Source: Amycolatopsis sp. EV170708-02-1
Lineage (GTDB): Bacteria > Actinomycetota > Actinomycetes > Mycobacteriales > Pseudonocardiaceae
Direction: 5' to 3'
DNA: 64,000 bases
NCBI RefSeq assembly: GCF_022479115.1
Contig: NZ_CP092497.1
Location: forward strand, 2,790,001-2,854,000
Shown: positions 28,553-37,244 of the stretch, in pieces
Layout: each line of letters begins with the position of its first letter
How positions within the stretch are numbered: the stretch's first letter is position 1
Program-made: the position numbers and the translations under genes
The notes under the pieces: generated by a model
Seen by the model: only the letters and a program-made list of their open reading frames with translations
What the model was told of the DNA's origin: nothing
Databases searched by the model: none

Positions 28553-29346
28553 TGACCATCAAGGCGAAAGCGCTCACGTTCGGGGTCGCGGTGCTGACCG
28601 TGCTGGGAATCGGCACGGCCAGCGCCGCGCCTGAAGGCCATGGCGCGCGAAGCAGGCTCGACGTCGTCCAGGCCCGCGGGGAGATCCGCGTGTGTTCGAC
28701 GGGGGATTATCGCCCGTTCACCTATCGGGACGCCGACGGCGCGTGGAGCGGGATCGACATCGACCTCGCGGGCGACCTCGCCCGGCGGCTCGGCGTCCGG
28801 CTCCAGCTGGTCCAGACCACTTGGAAGGCGATCGCCGACGACGTCGGGCGGAAATGCGATCTGGCGATGGGCGGGGTGTCGGTGACCTTGGACCGCGCGA
28901 AGAAGGGCTTCTACACCGTTCCCTATCTTCGCGACGGCAAGACACCGATCACCTTGTGCGAGAACGAAAAGCGGTTCCAGACCCTGGAGCAGATCGACCA
29001 GCCGGGCGTGCGGGCGATCGTGAATCCGGGCGGTACCAACGAACAGTTCGCCGACGCCAACCTGAAGCGGGCGACCATCGTGCGCCATCCGGACAACAAC
29101 ACGATCTTCGCCGAGATCCTCGCGGGCCGGGCCGACCTGATGATCACCGACGCCACCGAGACCCGCTGGCAGGCGAAGCAGCATCCGCGGTTGTGCGCGG
29201 TGCATCCCGGCGAGCCGTTCACCTTCTCGGAAAAGGCGTACCTCCTGCCGCGCGACGTCGTGTTCAAGGAGTGGGCCGACCAGTGGCTGCATCTCGCCCT
29301 GAACGACGGCACGTACGCGCGTATCGCGAAACCCTGGCTCGGCTGA
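28552..29346 (+). CDS. periplasmic-binding-fold protein resembling cyclohexadienyl dehydratase (PheC)
   Basis: A 264-residue exported protein (signal peptide IKAKALTFGVAVLTVLGIGTASA). It belongs to SBP_bac_3, but its motifs fit the PheC branch: STGDYRPFTYRD, CDLAMGGVSVTLDRAKKGF, DGKTPITLCENEKRFQTLEQ, VIVNPGGTNEQFADANLK-like and LMITDATETRWQAKQHPRLC. PheC turns prephenate into phenylpyruvate, or arogenate into phenylalanine, in the periplasm of some Proteobacteria. An amino-acid ABC binding role is the alternative, but no transporter genes are adjacent. Its ATG overlaps the previous stop. Confidence 0.72.
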   Translation: MTIKAKALTFGVAVLTVLGIGTASAAPEGHGARSRLDVVQARGEIRVCSTGDYRPFTYRDADGAWSGIDIDLAGDLARRLGVRLQLVQTTWKAIADDVGRKCDLAMGGVSVTLDRAKKGFYTVPYLRDGKTPITLCENEKRFQTLEQIDQPGVRAIVNPGGTNEQFADANLKRATIVRHPDNNTIFAEILAGRADLMITDATETRWQAKQHPRLCAVHPGEPFTFSEKAYLLPRDVVFKEWADQWLHLALNDGTYARIAKPWLG

Positions 29347-29425
29347 AATCGGTTTGAACCACTTTCGTTATCCGGCCGTATCCCTGGATGTGGGTGAGGA
29401 GGAACCAGACCGGAGGAAGACACCG

Positions 29426-30079
29426 ATGATGAACAGCGCCGGGAAACACCGCAAACGCGCGACGATCGGCATCGCGTCCGTGCTCGGGGTGGCCGCCATC
29501 GCCGCGGCGATGTTCGCGATCAGCACTCCGGACGGACAGGCCGCGGAAAGCTGCCAGGGGCTCGACGCCGCCCTCCGCAACAACCTGAACTTCATCGCGG
29601 GTCAGCAGGCGGATCCGGACGCCCTTTCCGGTGCGCGGATCGCGAACAGGCAGGCCGTCGTCGACCTCATCCAGCAGCGCCGCGAAGCCGCCGGGTGCAC
29701 CGAAGAAGTGCGGGCCGACGGCGGGAAACAGGCCGCGGACGACGCCATGGCGGTCGAGGACGAGGCGGCTCCGAAGGAAGCGGCTCCGCAAGACGAAGCA
29801 GCCCCGCAGGAGGAAGCGGCCGCGGGGGAGGGCGAGGTCGTCTGCCCGGGCTCCACGGTGACGCTGTCCGGCGAGGGCGGCGCTCCCGCGGCGTCCAGCA
29901 GCGAGTTCCCGGCGGGCACCAAGCTGAAGGTGACGAACCTGGACAACGACAAGTCCACGACCGTCGAGGTCACCGGCGTTTCGGGCAGTTGCGCGCTGCT
30001 GAACAACGCGGCCTTCGAACAGGTCCGCGAACCGGGCAAGTTCCTGATCCGCCGCGCCACCATCGAGCGGGTCGGCTGA
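29426..30079 (+). CDS. secreted or membrane-anchored hypothetical protein with an Ala/Glu-Pro repeat
   Basis: A 217-residue protein. An N-terminal hydrophobic segment (TIGIASVLGVAAIAAAMFAIS) is followed by a short helical part (AESCQGLDAALRNNLNFIAGQQADPDALSGAR) and an acidic repeat region (EAAPKEAAPQDEAAPQEEAAAGEG). A C-terminal beta-like domain (VVCPGSTVTLSGEGG to FLIRRATIERVG) closes it. GGAGGAAG precedes the ATGATG. Four Cys residues suggest two disulfides outside the cell. No known domain; the Ala/Glu/Pro stretch may be a wall-spanning linker. Confidence 0.72.
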   Translation: MMNSAGKHRKRATIGIASVLGVAAIAAAMFAISTPDGQAAESCQGLDAALRNNLNFIAGQQADPDALSGARIANRQAVVDLIQQRREAAGCTEEVRADGGKQAADDAMAVEDEAAPKEAAPQDEAAPQEEAAAGEGEVVCPGSTVTLSGEGGAPAASSSEFPAGTKLKVTNLDNDKSTTVEVTGVSGSCALLNNAAFEQVREPGKFLIRRATIERVG

Positions 30080-30236
30080 AACACCCGCACCGGGGCGGGG
30101 AAGACGCGGACGGTCCCGGTGCGGAGGCGGCACGAGTCCTCCTGGTCCCCTCGGCCAGGAGGGCTCGTGGTCGTTTGTATCTCGCTTGTACGCCCTTTCG
30201 GGACGCTTCTCGCGAAACGCCGAGAAAGGACATCCG

Positions 30237-31145
30237 ATGAGATTCAGACGAGTGCTCACGGCGGCCGCGACCGCCTTGCTGGGCATGGCCGGGCTGGCGA
30301 TCACCGCGACGTCGGCCGAAGCCGCCGTCGGGCCGCGTCCCAACTTCCAGCTCCCGTTCCCCTGCAACCAGGTGTGGAACGGCGACAACGACAACAGCAG
30401 CGCGCACCGGGCCTACGAGATCGACTTCAACCGGGGCGGCTCCGCGGACGCGGACCTCGGCGACACCGTGGTCGCGGCGGCGGCGGGCAAGGTCGTCATC
30501 TCGGCGCACCAGGGTTCGGCGAACGGGTTCGGCAACCTGGTGAAGATCGACCACGGTGGGGGATGGTCGACCTACTACGCGCATCTGAAGGTCCGTTCGG
30601 TCGCGCTCAACGCGCAGGTCGCGCAGGGGCAGAAGATCGGCGAGGTCGGCAACACCTCCAAGCCGGGCAACAACATCAGCCCGCACCTGCACTACGAAGT
30701 CCGCACCAACGACTCGTCGTGGCCGAGCAACATCAAGCCCGCGTACTTCAACGGCGTGAAGTTCGGCTACCCCAACGCCAACGTGACCTCCAAGAACACC
30801 TGCAGCGGCACCGGGAACCCGAACCCGTACGACGCCGTCGAGGTGTGCGGCGACGGCTACAAGGTGATCGACTCGCAGGCCGTCGGCAGCGCCGCGACCG
30901 CGTACCTGCTGTACAACGCCACGAACAAGAACAACTGCGTCACCACCATCAAGTCCACCTCGGTCGGCACCGGCAGCGCGGTCTCGGCCTTCCTCGAAGT
31001 GCAGGGTTCGGCCAGGAAGACCGACTCCGGCAGCTTCGAGTACTACGCGGGTCCGGTGAGCGCGGCCGCCGGCGCGAAATGCGTCCGGTGGGGCGGCTCG
31101 GCGGGGTCCGCCAGCTACGAATCGCCTTTCGAGCACTGCAGCTGA
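30237..31145 (+). CDS. secreted M23 (LytM-type) metallopeptidase
   Basis: A 302-residue exported protein. The signal peptide is RFRRVLTAAATALLGMAGLAITATSAEA. The M23 domain has SSAHRAYEIDFNRGG (first zinc ligands His and Asp) and ISPHLHYEVRT (the HxH motif), with GGWSTYYAHL between them. These enzymes cut peptidoglycan or bind it. A C-terminal domain of about 110 residues (CSGTGNPNPYDAVEVCGDGYKVI onward) with Cys pairs looks like a beta-trefoil or wall-binding module. GAAAGGA precedes the ATG. Confidence 0.92.
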   Translation: MRFRRVLTAAATALLGMAGLAITATSAEAAVGPRPNFQLPFPCNQVWNGDNDNSSAHRAYEIDFNRGGSADADLGDTVVAAAAGKVVISAHQGSANGFGNLVKIDHGGGWSTYYAHLKVRSVALNAQVAQGQKIGEVGNTSKPGNNISPHLHYEVRTNDSSWPSNIKPAYFNGVKFGYPNANVTSKNTCSGTGNPNPYDAVEVCGDGYKVIDSQAVGSAATAYLLYNATNKNNCVTTIKSTSVGTGSAVSAFLEVQGSARKTDSGSFEYYAGPVSAAAGAKCVRWGGSAGSASYESPFEHCS

Positions 31146-31150
31146 ACACC

Positions 31151-31197
31151 ATGAAAGGTCCCTTCCTCGCGAAATTCACGAGGAAGGGACCTTTCAT
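31151..31197. terminator. perfect 19-bp hairpin between convergent genes
   Basis: ATGAAAGGTCCCTTCCTCG (31151-31169) and its exact complement at 31179-31197 enclose CGAAATTCA. The right arm contains the menC stop codon. It shares AAAGGTCCCTT with the repeats at 36944 and 62778. Confidence 0.8.
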
Positions 31198-32138
31198 GAC
31201 ATCCGGAGGTGGGCGCGGACGCGGGTGAGACGGGCTTCCCAGGCCTCCCGGACGTCCGGAGCGGCGGCGTGGGCGGAGAACAGATCGGGAGCGGGAGGTT
31301 GCCGCGGCACCGGCAGTCGTCCGTCCACAGGGGACAGTGACTCGCCACAGACGTCCCCCGTGAGCAACGACATCGTGCCCAGCCCGCACGCGAAGTCCAA
31401 AGTGGGCAGTGCACCCGCGAGCGCCAGCCCGGCGGCGAGCCCGACGCTCGTCTCGACGGCGGACGAGACCACGCACGGCAGGCCGCACGCTTCGGCGACC
31501 TCCAGTGCGCGCCGCACCCCTCCCAGCGGCGCGACCTTCAGCACGGCGACGTCGGCGGCCCCCGCGACGGCCACCTTGAGCGGATCTTCGGCCCGGCGGA
31601 TCGATTCGTCCGCGGCGATCCGCACCCCGACCCGGCGCCGGACGGCGGCCAGTTCGTCGATCGACGGGCAGGGCTGCTCGACGTATTCGAGCCCGCCGGC
31701 CGCGCGGTCCAGTTCGCCGATGGCCTTGACCGCGGTGTCCACGTCCCAGGCCATGTTCGCGTCGACGCGGACCGCGCCACGCGGGCCCAGCGCGGCCCGC
31801 ACCGCCTCCACCCGGGCGCAGTCTTCGGCGAGGCTCACCCGAGGGTCGGCGACCTTCACCTTCGCCGTGCGGCAGCCCGAAGCGGAAACGAGCTCGAACG
31901 CCTTCTCCGGGGACACGACCGGCACGGTCGCGTTCACCTCGACGCTGTCCCGCACCGGCGGCGGCCAGCCGCGTTCGCTCGCCTCCAGCGCGGACGCGAG
32001 CCACGGTGCGCTCTCGGCGTCGGTGTAGTCGGAGAACGGGCAGAATTCGCCCCAGCCCGCTTCGCCGCGCATCAGCAGCCCTTCGCGGACCGTGATGCCG
32101 CGGAACCGCGTGCGCAGGGGGATAGCGTAGACGTCCAT
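31194..32138 (-). CDS. menC: o-succinylbenzoate synthase
   Basis: A 314-residue enolase-superfamily enzyme of menaquinone synthesis that dehydrates SHCHC to o-succinylbenzoate. Catalytic and metal residues lie in CRTAKVKVAD (KxK), VRVDANMAWD, LEYVEQPC, IAADESI and VLKVAPLGG. The ATG at 32138 is preferred over GTG at 32144; either changes only two residues. It is divergent from the SARP regulator with a gap under 60 bases, so their promoters overlap. Other men genes are not in this window. Confidence 0.93.
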   Translation of the reverse strand: MDVYAIPLRTRFRGITVREGLLMRGEAGWGEFCPFSDYTDAESAPWLASALEASERGWPPPVRDSVEVNATVPVVSPEKAFELVSASGCRTAKVKVADPRVSLAEDCARVEAVRAALGPRGAVRVDANMAWDVDTAVKAIGELDRAAGGLEYVEQPCPSIDELAAVRRRVGVRIAADESIRRAEDPLKVAVAGAADVAVLKVAPLGGVRRALEVAEACGLPCVVSSAVETSVGLAAGLALAGALPTLDFACGLGTMSLLTGDVCGESLSPVDGRLPVPRQPPAPDLFSAHAAAPDVREAWEARLTRVRAHLRMS

Positions 32139-32195
32139 CGGCACCGATCATGCCACCGCGGGAATCGCGTGCCGTTTCCGTCGGTTCCGGACAGA

Positions 32196-35018
32196 ATGAG
32201 CGACGTGGCACTCGACTTTCGCGTGCTGGGGCCCACCGAGGTCACGGCGGACGGGCTGCCGGTGCCCTTGGGCGGCAGCAGGCCGCTCATCGTGCTGGCA
32301 GGCCTGTTGCTGCGCGCGAACACGGTGGTGCCGGTCGGGGAACTGGGCCGCTGGCTGTGGCCGGACGACCGGCGGCGGTCCAAGGGGGCGCTGCAGACCT
32401 ACGTCCTGCGGGTGCGCCGCGCGCTCGGCGACGAGGTGACCATCCGCACCGAACGGGGCGGCTACCTGCTCGAACTCGACGAAAGCCGGCTCGACCTCGC
32501 CCGCTTCCGCGCACACGCCGCGGCCGGGGCGGAGGCCGCGCGGGACGGCGACCTGCGCGGAGCCGCGGGCCGGTTCGCCGCGGCGTTGTCCGAATGGCGA
32601 GGCCCGGCGCTGCAGAACGTCCACTCCGAAGCGCTGCTTCGGGACGAAGCCGATCAGCTGGGCGAAGAGCGGTTGCGAGTGTGCGAGCAGTGGGCCGACG
32701 CGCTCATCGCGCTCGGCGAGCACCACGTCGTCGTTCCCGAGCTGACCAGGCTGTGCCGCGACAACCCGCTGCGGGAGCGGCTGCACGAACAGCTGATGAT
32801 CGCGCTCTACCGCTCCGGCAGGCAGGCCGAGGCGCTGAACGTCTACCGCCGGATCGGCGCGGTGCTGGCCGAGGAGCTCGGCCTGGACCCCGGCGCGTCG
32901 CTGCAGCGGGCGCACCAGGCGATCTTGACCGGCGAAGAGTCCGTCGAGACCACATTGGACTCCGAACTGACCCGGTACCGGCTCGGCGCCGAGCCGCTGA
33001 TCCCTCGCCAGCTTCCCGCCGATCTGCGGGTGTTCTCCGGCCGCCAACGCGACCTCAAGGCACTGCACGGGCTCGTCCCGGAGGCGCTGGACACCGAGCG
33101 GTCGACGTCCATCGCCTCGATCGAAGGCATGGGCGGGATCGGCAAGACAACGCTCGCAGTTCACTTCGCGCACGAGGTCGGAGACCGCTTCCCCGGTGGG
33201 CAGGTGTATCTCAACCTGCGTGGTTACGGCCCCGGCGAGCCGGTCGAAGCCGCGGCCGCGCTCGAAACCATGCTCGTCTCCGTCGGCGTCCCCGCCGACC
33301 GGATCCCCGCCGACGTCGACGGGCGCGCGGCCACCTGGCGCACGTACAGCGCGGGCCGCCGGATGCTGATCCTGCTCGACAACGCGGGGAGCACCGAGCA
33401 GATCCGGCCGCTGCTGCCCGGGCCCGGCTGCCTGGTGCTGGTGACCAGCCGATGGCAGCTCCACGCGCTCGTCGCGACCCACGGCGCGCGGCGTGTCGCG
33501 CTGGAGGAACTGCCGGACGAGGACGCGATCGCCCTCCTCGCGTCGACGATCGGGCTGGACCGGGTCGCCGAGGACCCCGAGGCCACCGAACGGTTCATCC
33601 GGTACTGCGGCGGGCTGCCGCTGGCCATCCGGATCCTCGCGGTGCGGGCGGCGCAGTTCCCGGATCTCGCGCTGGGAGAGTTCGTCCGGCTGCTGGAAGC
33701 CGAACAGGACAGGCTGGGCTCGTTCGACCTCGCCGACGGCGACGAGACGAACATCCGGGCCGTCTTCTCGTACTCGTACCGCGCGCTCGACCAGCGGGCC
33801 GCTCGGATGCTGCGGCTGCTCGGCCTGCCGACCGGCGGCGACTTCAGCGTGCCCGCGGCCGCGGCGGTCGCCGGCGTCGACATCGCCGAAGCACACGAGG
33901 ATCTGGCGAAACTCGCTTCCGCGCATCTGATCGCCCGGTCCAAACCGGGCCGGTACCAGTTCCACGACCTGATCCGCGCGTACGCGGCCGAGCTCTCGGC
34001 GAAGCTCGACGGGCCCGAGGAGCGGACGGCCGTGCTGGACAGGCTGCTCCACGCGTCGCTCGCCTCCGCGCTGAACGCGTCGAGGCTCTTGCGCTCGGAA
34101 CGGCACTACCGGCTCGTCGAGCCCGAGCGGTTCGACGGCGCGGGGCTGAAGTTCGGGCACTACGAACAGGCTCTCGACTGGTTCGACGAGGAGGCCGGGA
34201 ACCTCATCGCCGCGGTGAACATCGCGTACCGGGAGCGGCGGTACCGGGAGTGCTGGCAGCTGGCGTGGCTGCTGCAGTCGTACTTCATCGTGCGGGCCCG
34301 GCTGGAGGACTGGCGTTCGGTGTTCGGCGTCGCGCTCCGCGCGGCCCGCGACCTCAGGGACCGGTCGGGCGAGGCCGCCATCCTCAGCGGACTGGGCGTG
34401 GCCTGCGGCGTCGCCCGCCAATACGAGGACAGCATCGCCTACCTGAAACAGGTCGTCGAGCTGCAGCGCCAGGTCGGGGACCGGCAGGGTGAGGCGCGGG
34501 CCCTCTACAACCTCACGCTGGCCAGCCAGGACCCCGACACGGGATGGGACTACGGGACGCGCGCGTTGCGGCTCATCCGGGAGAGCGGCGTCGGCGCCGG
34601 CATGGAGGCCAGCGCGCTGCAGGCCCTCGGCGACATCTGCGCCCAGGCCGGCCGCTTCGAGCAGGCACTCGACTTCGCCGACCAGGCCCTGGCACTGGAG
34701 GCGCACGCGCTCCCCGACGAAGCCCGCTTCACCCTGCACACCAAGGGAACCGCCCTGGTCGGGCTCGGCCGCGGCGACGAGGGCATCGCCTGCATGCGGC
34801 GCGCCGTCGAGATGTTCTTCGCGCACGGCGAGCTGTACGAGGCGGCCGACGTGCTGGCCCAGCTCGGCGGAATCCATCTGCGGCTCGGTGATCCCTCGTC
34901 GGCGCGTGAGTGCTGGCTGCGTTCGGTGCGGGTGCTGACCGAGCTCGCGCATCCCGACGCCGAGGACGTCCGCACCAAGCTGGCCTCGCTCGTGGGCGAA
35001 ACGGTCAAGGCTGAGTGA
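32196..35018 (+). CDS. AfsR/SARP-family regulator with BTAD, NB-ARC and TPR domains
   Basis: A 940-residue regulator. The SARP winged helix comes first (DFRVLGPTEVTADGLPVPLGG, LWPDDRRRSKGALQTYVLRVRRALGD), then the BTAD domain (about 100-245). An NB-ARC ATPase follows with Walker A EGMGGIGKTTLAVHFAHEVG, a later RRMLILLDNAGSTEQIRPL and GLPLAIRILAVRAAQFPD. The C-terminal third holds TPR-like repeats (QYEDSIAYLKQVVELQRQVG, QALDFADQALALEAHA). AfsR-like proteins activate antibiotic or stress genes, but no biosynthetic cluster is next to it. Start could be ATG 32196 or GTG 32205. Confidence 0.92.
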   Translation: MSDVALDFRVLGPTEVTADGLPVPLGGSRPLIVLAGLLLRANTVVPVGELGRWLWPDDRRRSKGALQTYVLRVRRALGDEVTIRTERGGYLLELDESRLDLARFRAHAAAGAEAARDGDLRGAAGRFAAALSEWRGPALQNVHSEALLRDEADQLGEERLRVCEQWADALIALGEHHVVVPELTRLCRDNPLRERLHEQLMIALYRSGRQAEALNVYRRIGAVLAEELGLDPGASLQRAHQAILTGEESVETTLDSELTRYRLGAEPLIPRQLPADLRVFSGRQRDLKALHGLVPEALDTERSTSIASIEGMGGIGKTTLAVHFAHEVGDRFPGGQVYLNLRGYGPGEPVEAAAALETMLVSVGVPADRIPADVDGRAATWRTYSAGRRMLILLDNAGSTEQIRPLLPGPGCLVLVTSRWQLHALVATHGARRVALEELPDEDAIALLASTIGLDRVAEDPEATERFIRYCGGLPLAIRILAVRAAQFPDLALGEFVRLLEAEQDRLGSFDLADGDETNIRAVFSYSYRALDQRAARMLRLLGLPTGGDFSVPAAAAVAGVDIAEAHEDLAKLASAHLIARSKPGRYQFHDLIRAYAAELSAKLDGPEERTAVLDRLLHASLASALNASRLLRSERHYRLVEPERFDGAGLKFGHYEQALDWFDEEAGNLIAAVNIAYRERRYRECWQLAWLLQSYFIVRARLEDWRSVFGVALRAARDLRDRSGEAAILSGLGVACGVARQYEDSIAYLKQVVELQRQVGDRQGEARALYNLTLASQDPDTGWDYGTRALRLIRESGVGAGMEASALQALGDICAQAGRFEQALDFADQALALEAHALPDEARFTLHTKGTALVGLGRGDEGIACMRRAVEMFFAHGELYEAADVLAQLGGIHLRLGDPSSARECWLRSVRVLTELAHPDAEDVRTKLASLVGETVKAE

Positions 35019-35133
35019 GGCACGGGCGCCCGGCGTGCCGACCCCCAGGCACAGCACGCGAGTACGCCCGTGACCTCGAACGCCACTAAACCGGACACCG
35101 CTCACTGCGCGCTGACTGTGCAGCTTGCGCGGG

Positions 35134-35949
35134 TCACGCCAGGAGCTCCGCGAGGGTGATCGCGTTCTTCGGCGCCTCGACCTTGACGTCGTTGTCGAAG
35201 TAGACGTACGTGTCGCGGCCCCAGCCCTTGATCTTCCGTGCCCACTTCTCGAGGGCCTTGTCGCTGTATCCGCTGACGTACAGCTCCTCGTCGCCGTGCA
35301 GGCGGACGTACGCGAAGTCTTCGCTCGTCAGCTCTTCGACGAACGGGAACTTGCCCGCGGTGTCGGCGACGACGAGCGCGATGCCGTGTTTCCGGAACAG
35401 GTCCAGGCTTTCGGGCTCGGCGAAGCTCGGATGCCGCACCTCGACGGCGTGGCGGAGCTTCCGGCGAGGGCTCGGATCGGTGTGCGGTTCGGCTTTCAGC
35501 TTGTCGTCGTGGTGCTTCGCGAGCTTGGCGGCGGCGTGGCTGGTGCGCGGCAGCAGCTTGAAGAACGCTTCGACGCGCTCGGCGTCGAACGCCAGCCGCG
35601 GCGGCAGCTGCCAGAGGAACGGTCCCAGTTTCCGGCCGAGCGCCAGCACGCCGGAAGCGAAGAAGTTCGCCAGCGGCGTCTCGACGTCGCGCAGTTGCTT
35701 CAGATGCGTGATGAAGCGGCCGCCCTTGACGGCGAAGACGAAGTCGTCCGGTGTCTCCTCGGCCCACGCGCGGTAGCGCTCGGGACGCTGCAGCGAGTAG
35801 AACGAGCCGTTGATCTCGGCCGAGTTCATCCGGGACGACAGGTATTCCAGCTCGCGCCGCTGCACCAGGCCGCGGGGGTAGAAGTCCCCGCGCCACGGTG
35901 GGTAGCGCCAGCCCGAAGTGCCGATCCTCAGCTCCGCGACGTCGATCAC
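35134..35949 (-). CDS. DUF72 domain protein (TIM-barrel)
   Basis: A 271-residue DUF72/YecE-like protein. Markers are ELRIGTSGWRYPPWRGDFYP at the N-terminus, EINGSFYSLQRPERYRAWAEETPDDFVFAVKG, LRHAVEVRHPSFAEPESLDLFRKHGIALVVAD and FAYVRLHG, with WARKIKGWGRDTYVYFDND at the end. The family is widespread but has no established activity. The GTG start leads directly into the conserved core. It converges on the SARP gene and lies after the DUF4253 gene on the same strand. Confidence 0.9.
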   Translation of the reverse strand: MIDVAELRIGTSGWRYPPWRGDFYPRGLVQRRELEYLSSRMNSAEINGSFYSLQRPERYRAWAEETPDDFVFAVKGGRFITHLKQLRDVETPLANFFASGVLALGRKLGPFLWQLPPRLAFDAERVEAFFKLLPRTSHAAAKLAKHHDDKLKAEPHTDPSPRRKLRHAVEVRHPSFAEPESLDLFRKHGIALVVADTAGKFPFVEELTSEDFAYVRLHGDEELYVSGYSDKALEKWARKIKGWGRDTYVYFDNDVKVEAPKNAITLAELLA

Positions 35950-36001
35950 CGCCTTCCCGTGCCGCCCTGATTCCCCCTCTCTCCGTGGGATAAACGCCCG
36001 C

Positions 36002-36757
36002 TCACGCCCACGAGAACCGCCACCGGCGGGTCTGGACCAGGCCGGACGCGAACTCGCGCAGATTCCCCGGCTGACCGGCGAACGACGGCAGGCAGAACGA
36101 GCGGTGCTCGGCGGCGACCGTGAGCGCGCGGCCCTGGGTCCGCGGCGGCGCGGCCACCGACAGTTCCATCGAATCGAAGCCCAGCACCGTGAGCGTCGCG
36201 CCGAAGCGGTCTTCCCAGCTGCGCAGGACGGCGGAAAGCTCATGGACCTGATCGGTCGCCTTGATCATGCCCGTCCAGCCGAGGATCGCCGGGATGTCGG
36301 CGGGCCGCTCCGTCTGCACCAGCGCCAGCCGGTGCTGCCCTCGCGCGGCCAGGATCGAGCCGGTGTTGCCCGCTTCGGCCAGCGGATCCGCCCGGCGCGA
36401 CGGGCGGCGCGCGAGGCCGGGGAACTTCGCGCCGAACGGGCGCAGGCAGGCGCCGTCGCAGCACGACGTGTCCCACCAGCGGGCCAGCACCTCGGCCGGA
36501 TCCACCGAGGCGATCCGGTGATCGGCGGGGGCGAGCCTGCCGCGGTCGTCGATCCAGTCCTCGCCGTTGGCCGCGAAGCGCTGGTCGTGCGGGATCAGCA
36601 CCGGCCACAGGCCGGACCGATCGAATTCGGCGACGCAGCCGGTGTAGCGCTCCGGCCTGGCCAACGGCAGGTCGGAAACCCAGATCCGGCTGTGCCAGCG
36701 GCCGGGCGGCAGGGTCTGGACTGGTGGTGTACCCGGTCGGAACGGTGCGATGGTCAT
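36002..36757 (-). CDS. DUF4253 domain protein, possibly SOS-regulated
   Basis: A 251-residue protein with the C-terminal DUF4253 region: GHRLALVQTERPADIPAILGW-type core, DQVHELSAVLRSWEDRFGATLTVLGFDSMELSVAAPP and PGNLREFASGLVQTRRWRFSWA. DUF4253 has no known function. GAGGGGAAG precedes the ATG at 36757. Two LexA-like boxes lie 10-50 bases upstream, an unusual position for this family and worth testing. DUF72 follows about 50 bases downstream on the same strand. Confidence 0.82.
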   Translation of the reverse strand: MTIAPFRPGTPPVQTLPPGRWHSRIWVSDLPLARPERYTGCVAEFDRSGLWPVLIPHDQRFAANGEDWIDDRGRLAPADHRIASVDPAEVLARWWDTSCCDGACLRPFGAKFPGLARRPSRRADPLAEAGNTGSILAARGQHRLALVQTERPADIPAILGWTGMIKATDQVHELSAVLRSWEDRFGATLTVLGFDSMELSVAAPPRTQGRALTVAAEHRSFCLPSFAGQPGNLREFASGLVQTRRWRFSWA

Positions 36758-36767
36758 CGGCTTCCCC

Positions 36768-36808
36768 TCGAACTGGTGTTCGGTCAACTCTACCGAACAC
36801 TAGTTCGA
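36768..36808. promoter_or_regulatory. two LexA-like (SOS) boxes upstream of the DUF4253 gene
   Basis: TCGAACTGGTGTTCGG at 36768-36783 and, on the other strand, TCGAACTAGTGTTCGG at 36793-36808. Both match the actinobacterial SOS consensus TCGAAC-N4-GTTCGA in all but the last base. Together they also form a larger inverted repeat centred near 36788. On the minus strand TTGACC between them could be a -35 region. Confidence 0.65.
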
Positions 36809-37244
36809 AGCACCGACAGTTTTCGATACCCCGTTTGCGGGATCCGGAGGTGGTCGCCTCAGGCGTCGCTGGAGTCACACGTGCACCATGAGATGTCCAC
36901 AGTGGACGATCGGTGGCGCTTTCCGGCCAGGGAGGGCCCCGAGTGGTAGCAAAGGTCCCTTGCTCTCTTCCTGCGGGTCAGGGGGTGATCGGACGTCCTG
37001 AAGGTCCCCTTTGGGACGCTGAACGTCTCAAAGGCGACCTTCAGGACACCGCGGCCCGCCCCAATCCCGGCCGAAGTACCTGAAGGCCCCTTGCGGCGAT
37101 AGACAGTCGTATGACTGCTGGTCGTGTCGCTGTCCGTGATTCGGACACCGCAATCGGGGTCACGCGCCGCCCTTGGCCCGTCCGGCCGCCGGTCATCTGA
37201 CTGGGCCGGTAGCTGAAGGGGCCGTCACCTGCCGAAGCGAATCC
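36809..37244. other. intergenic region with palindromic repeats, no gene seen
   Basis: Holds GTCCACAGTGGAC (36895-36907), the repeat TGGTAGCAAAGGTCCCTTGC (36944) and a near-perfect inverted repeat with arms 36995-37018 and 37024-37047 (22 of 24 pairs). Short frames here show no coding pattern. Confidence 0.7.

Noticed and set aside
32196..35018. Marker of a local antibiotic gene cluster
   Set aside because: No polyketide, peptide synthetase or terpene genes lie in the window; the regulator alone is not evidence of one.
32148..35105. Minus-strand open frame of 985 codons
   Set aside because: It is antisense to the SARP regulator, whose domains are clear. High GC leaves long open frames on the other strand; the translation has no known motif.
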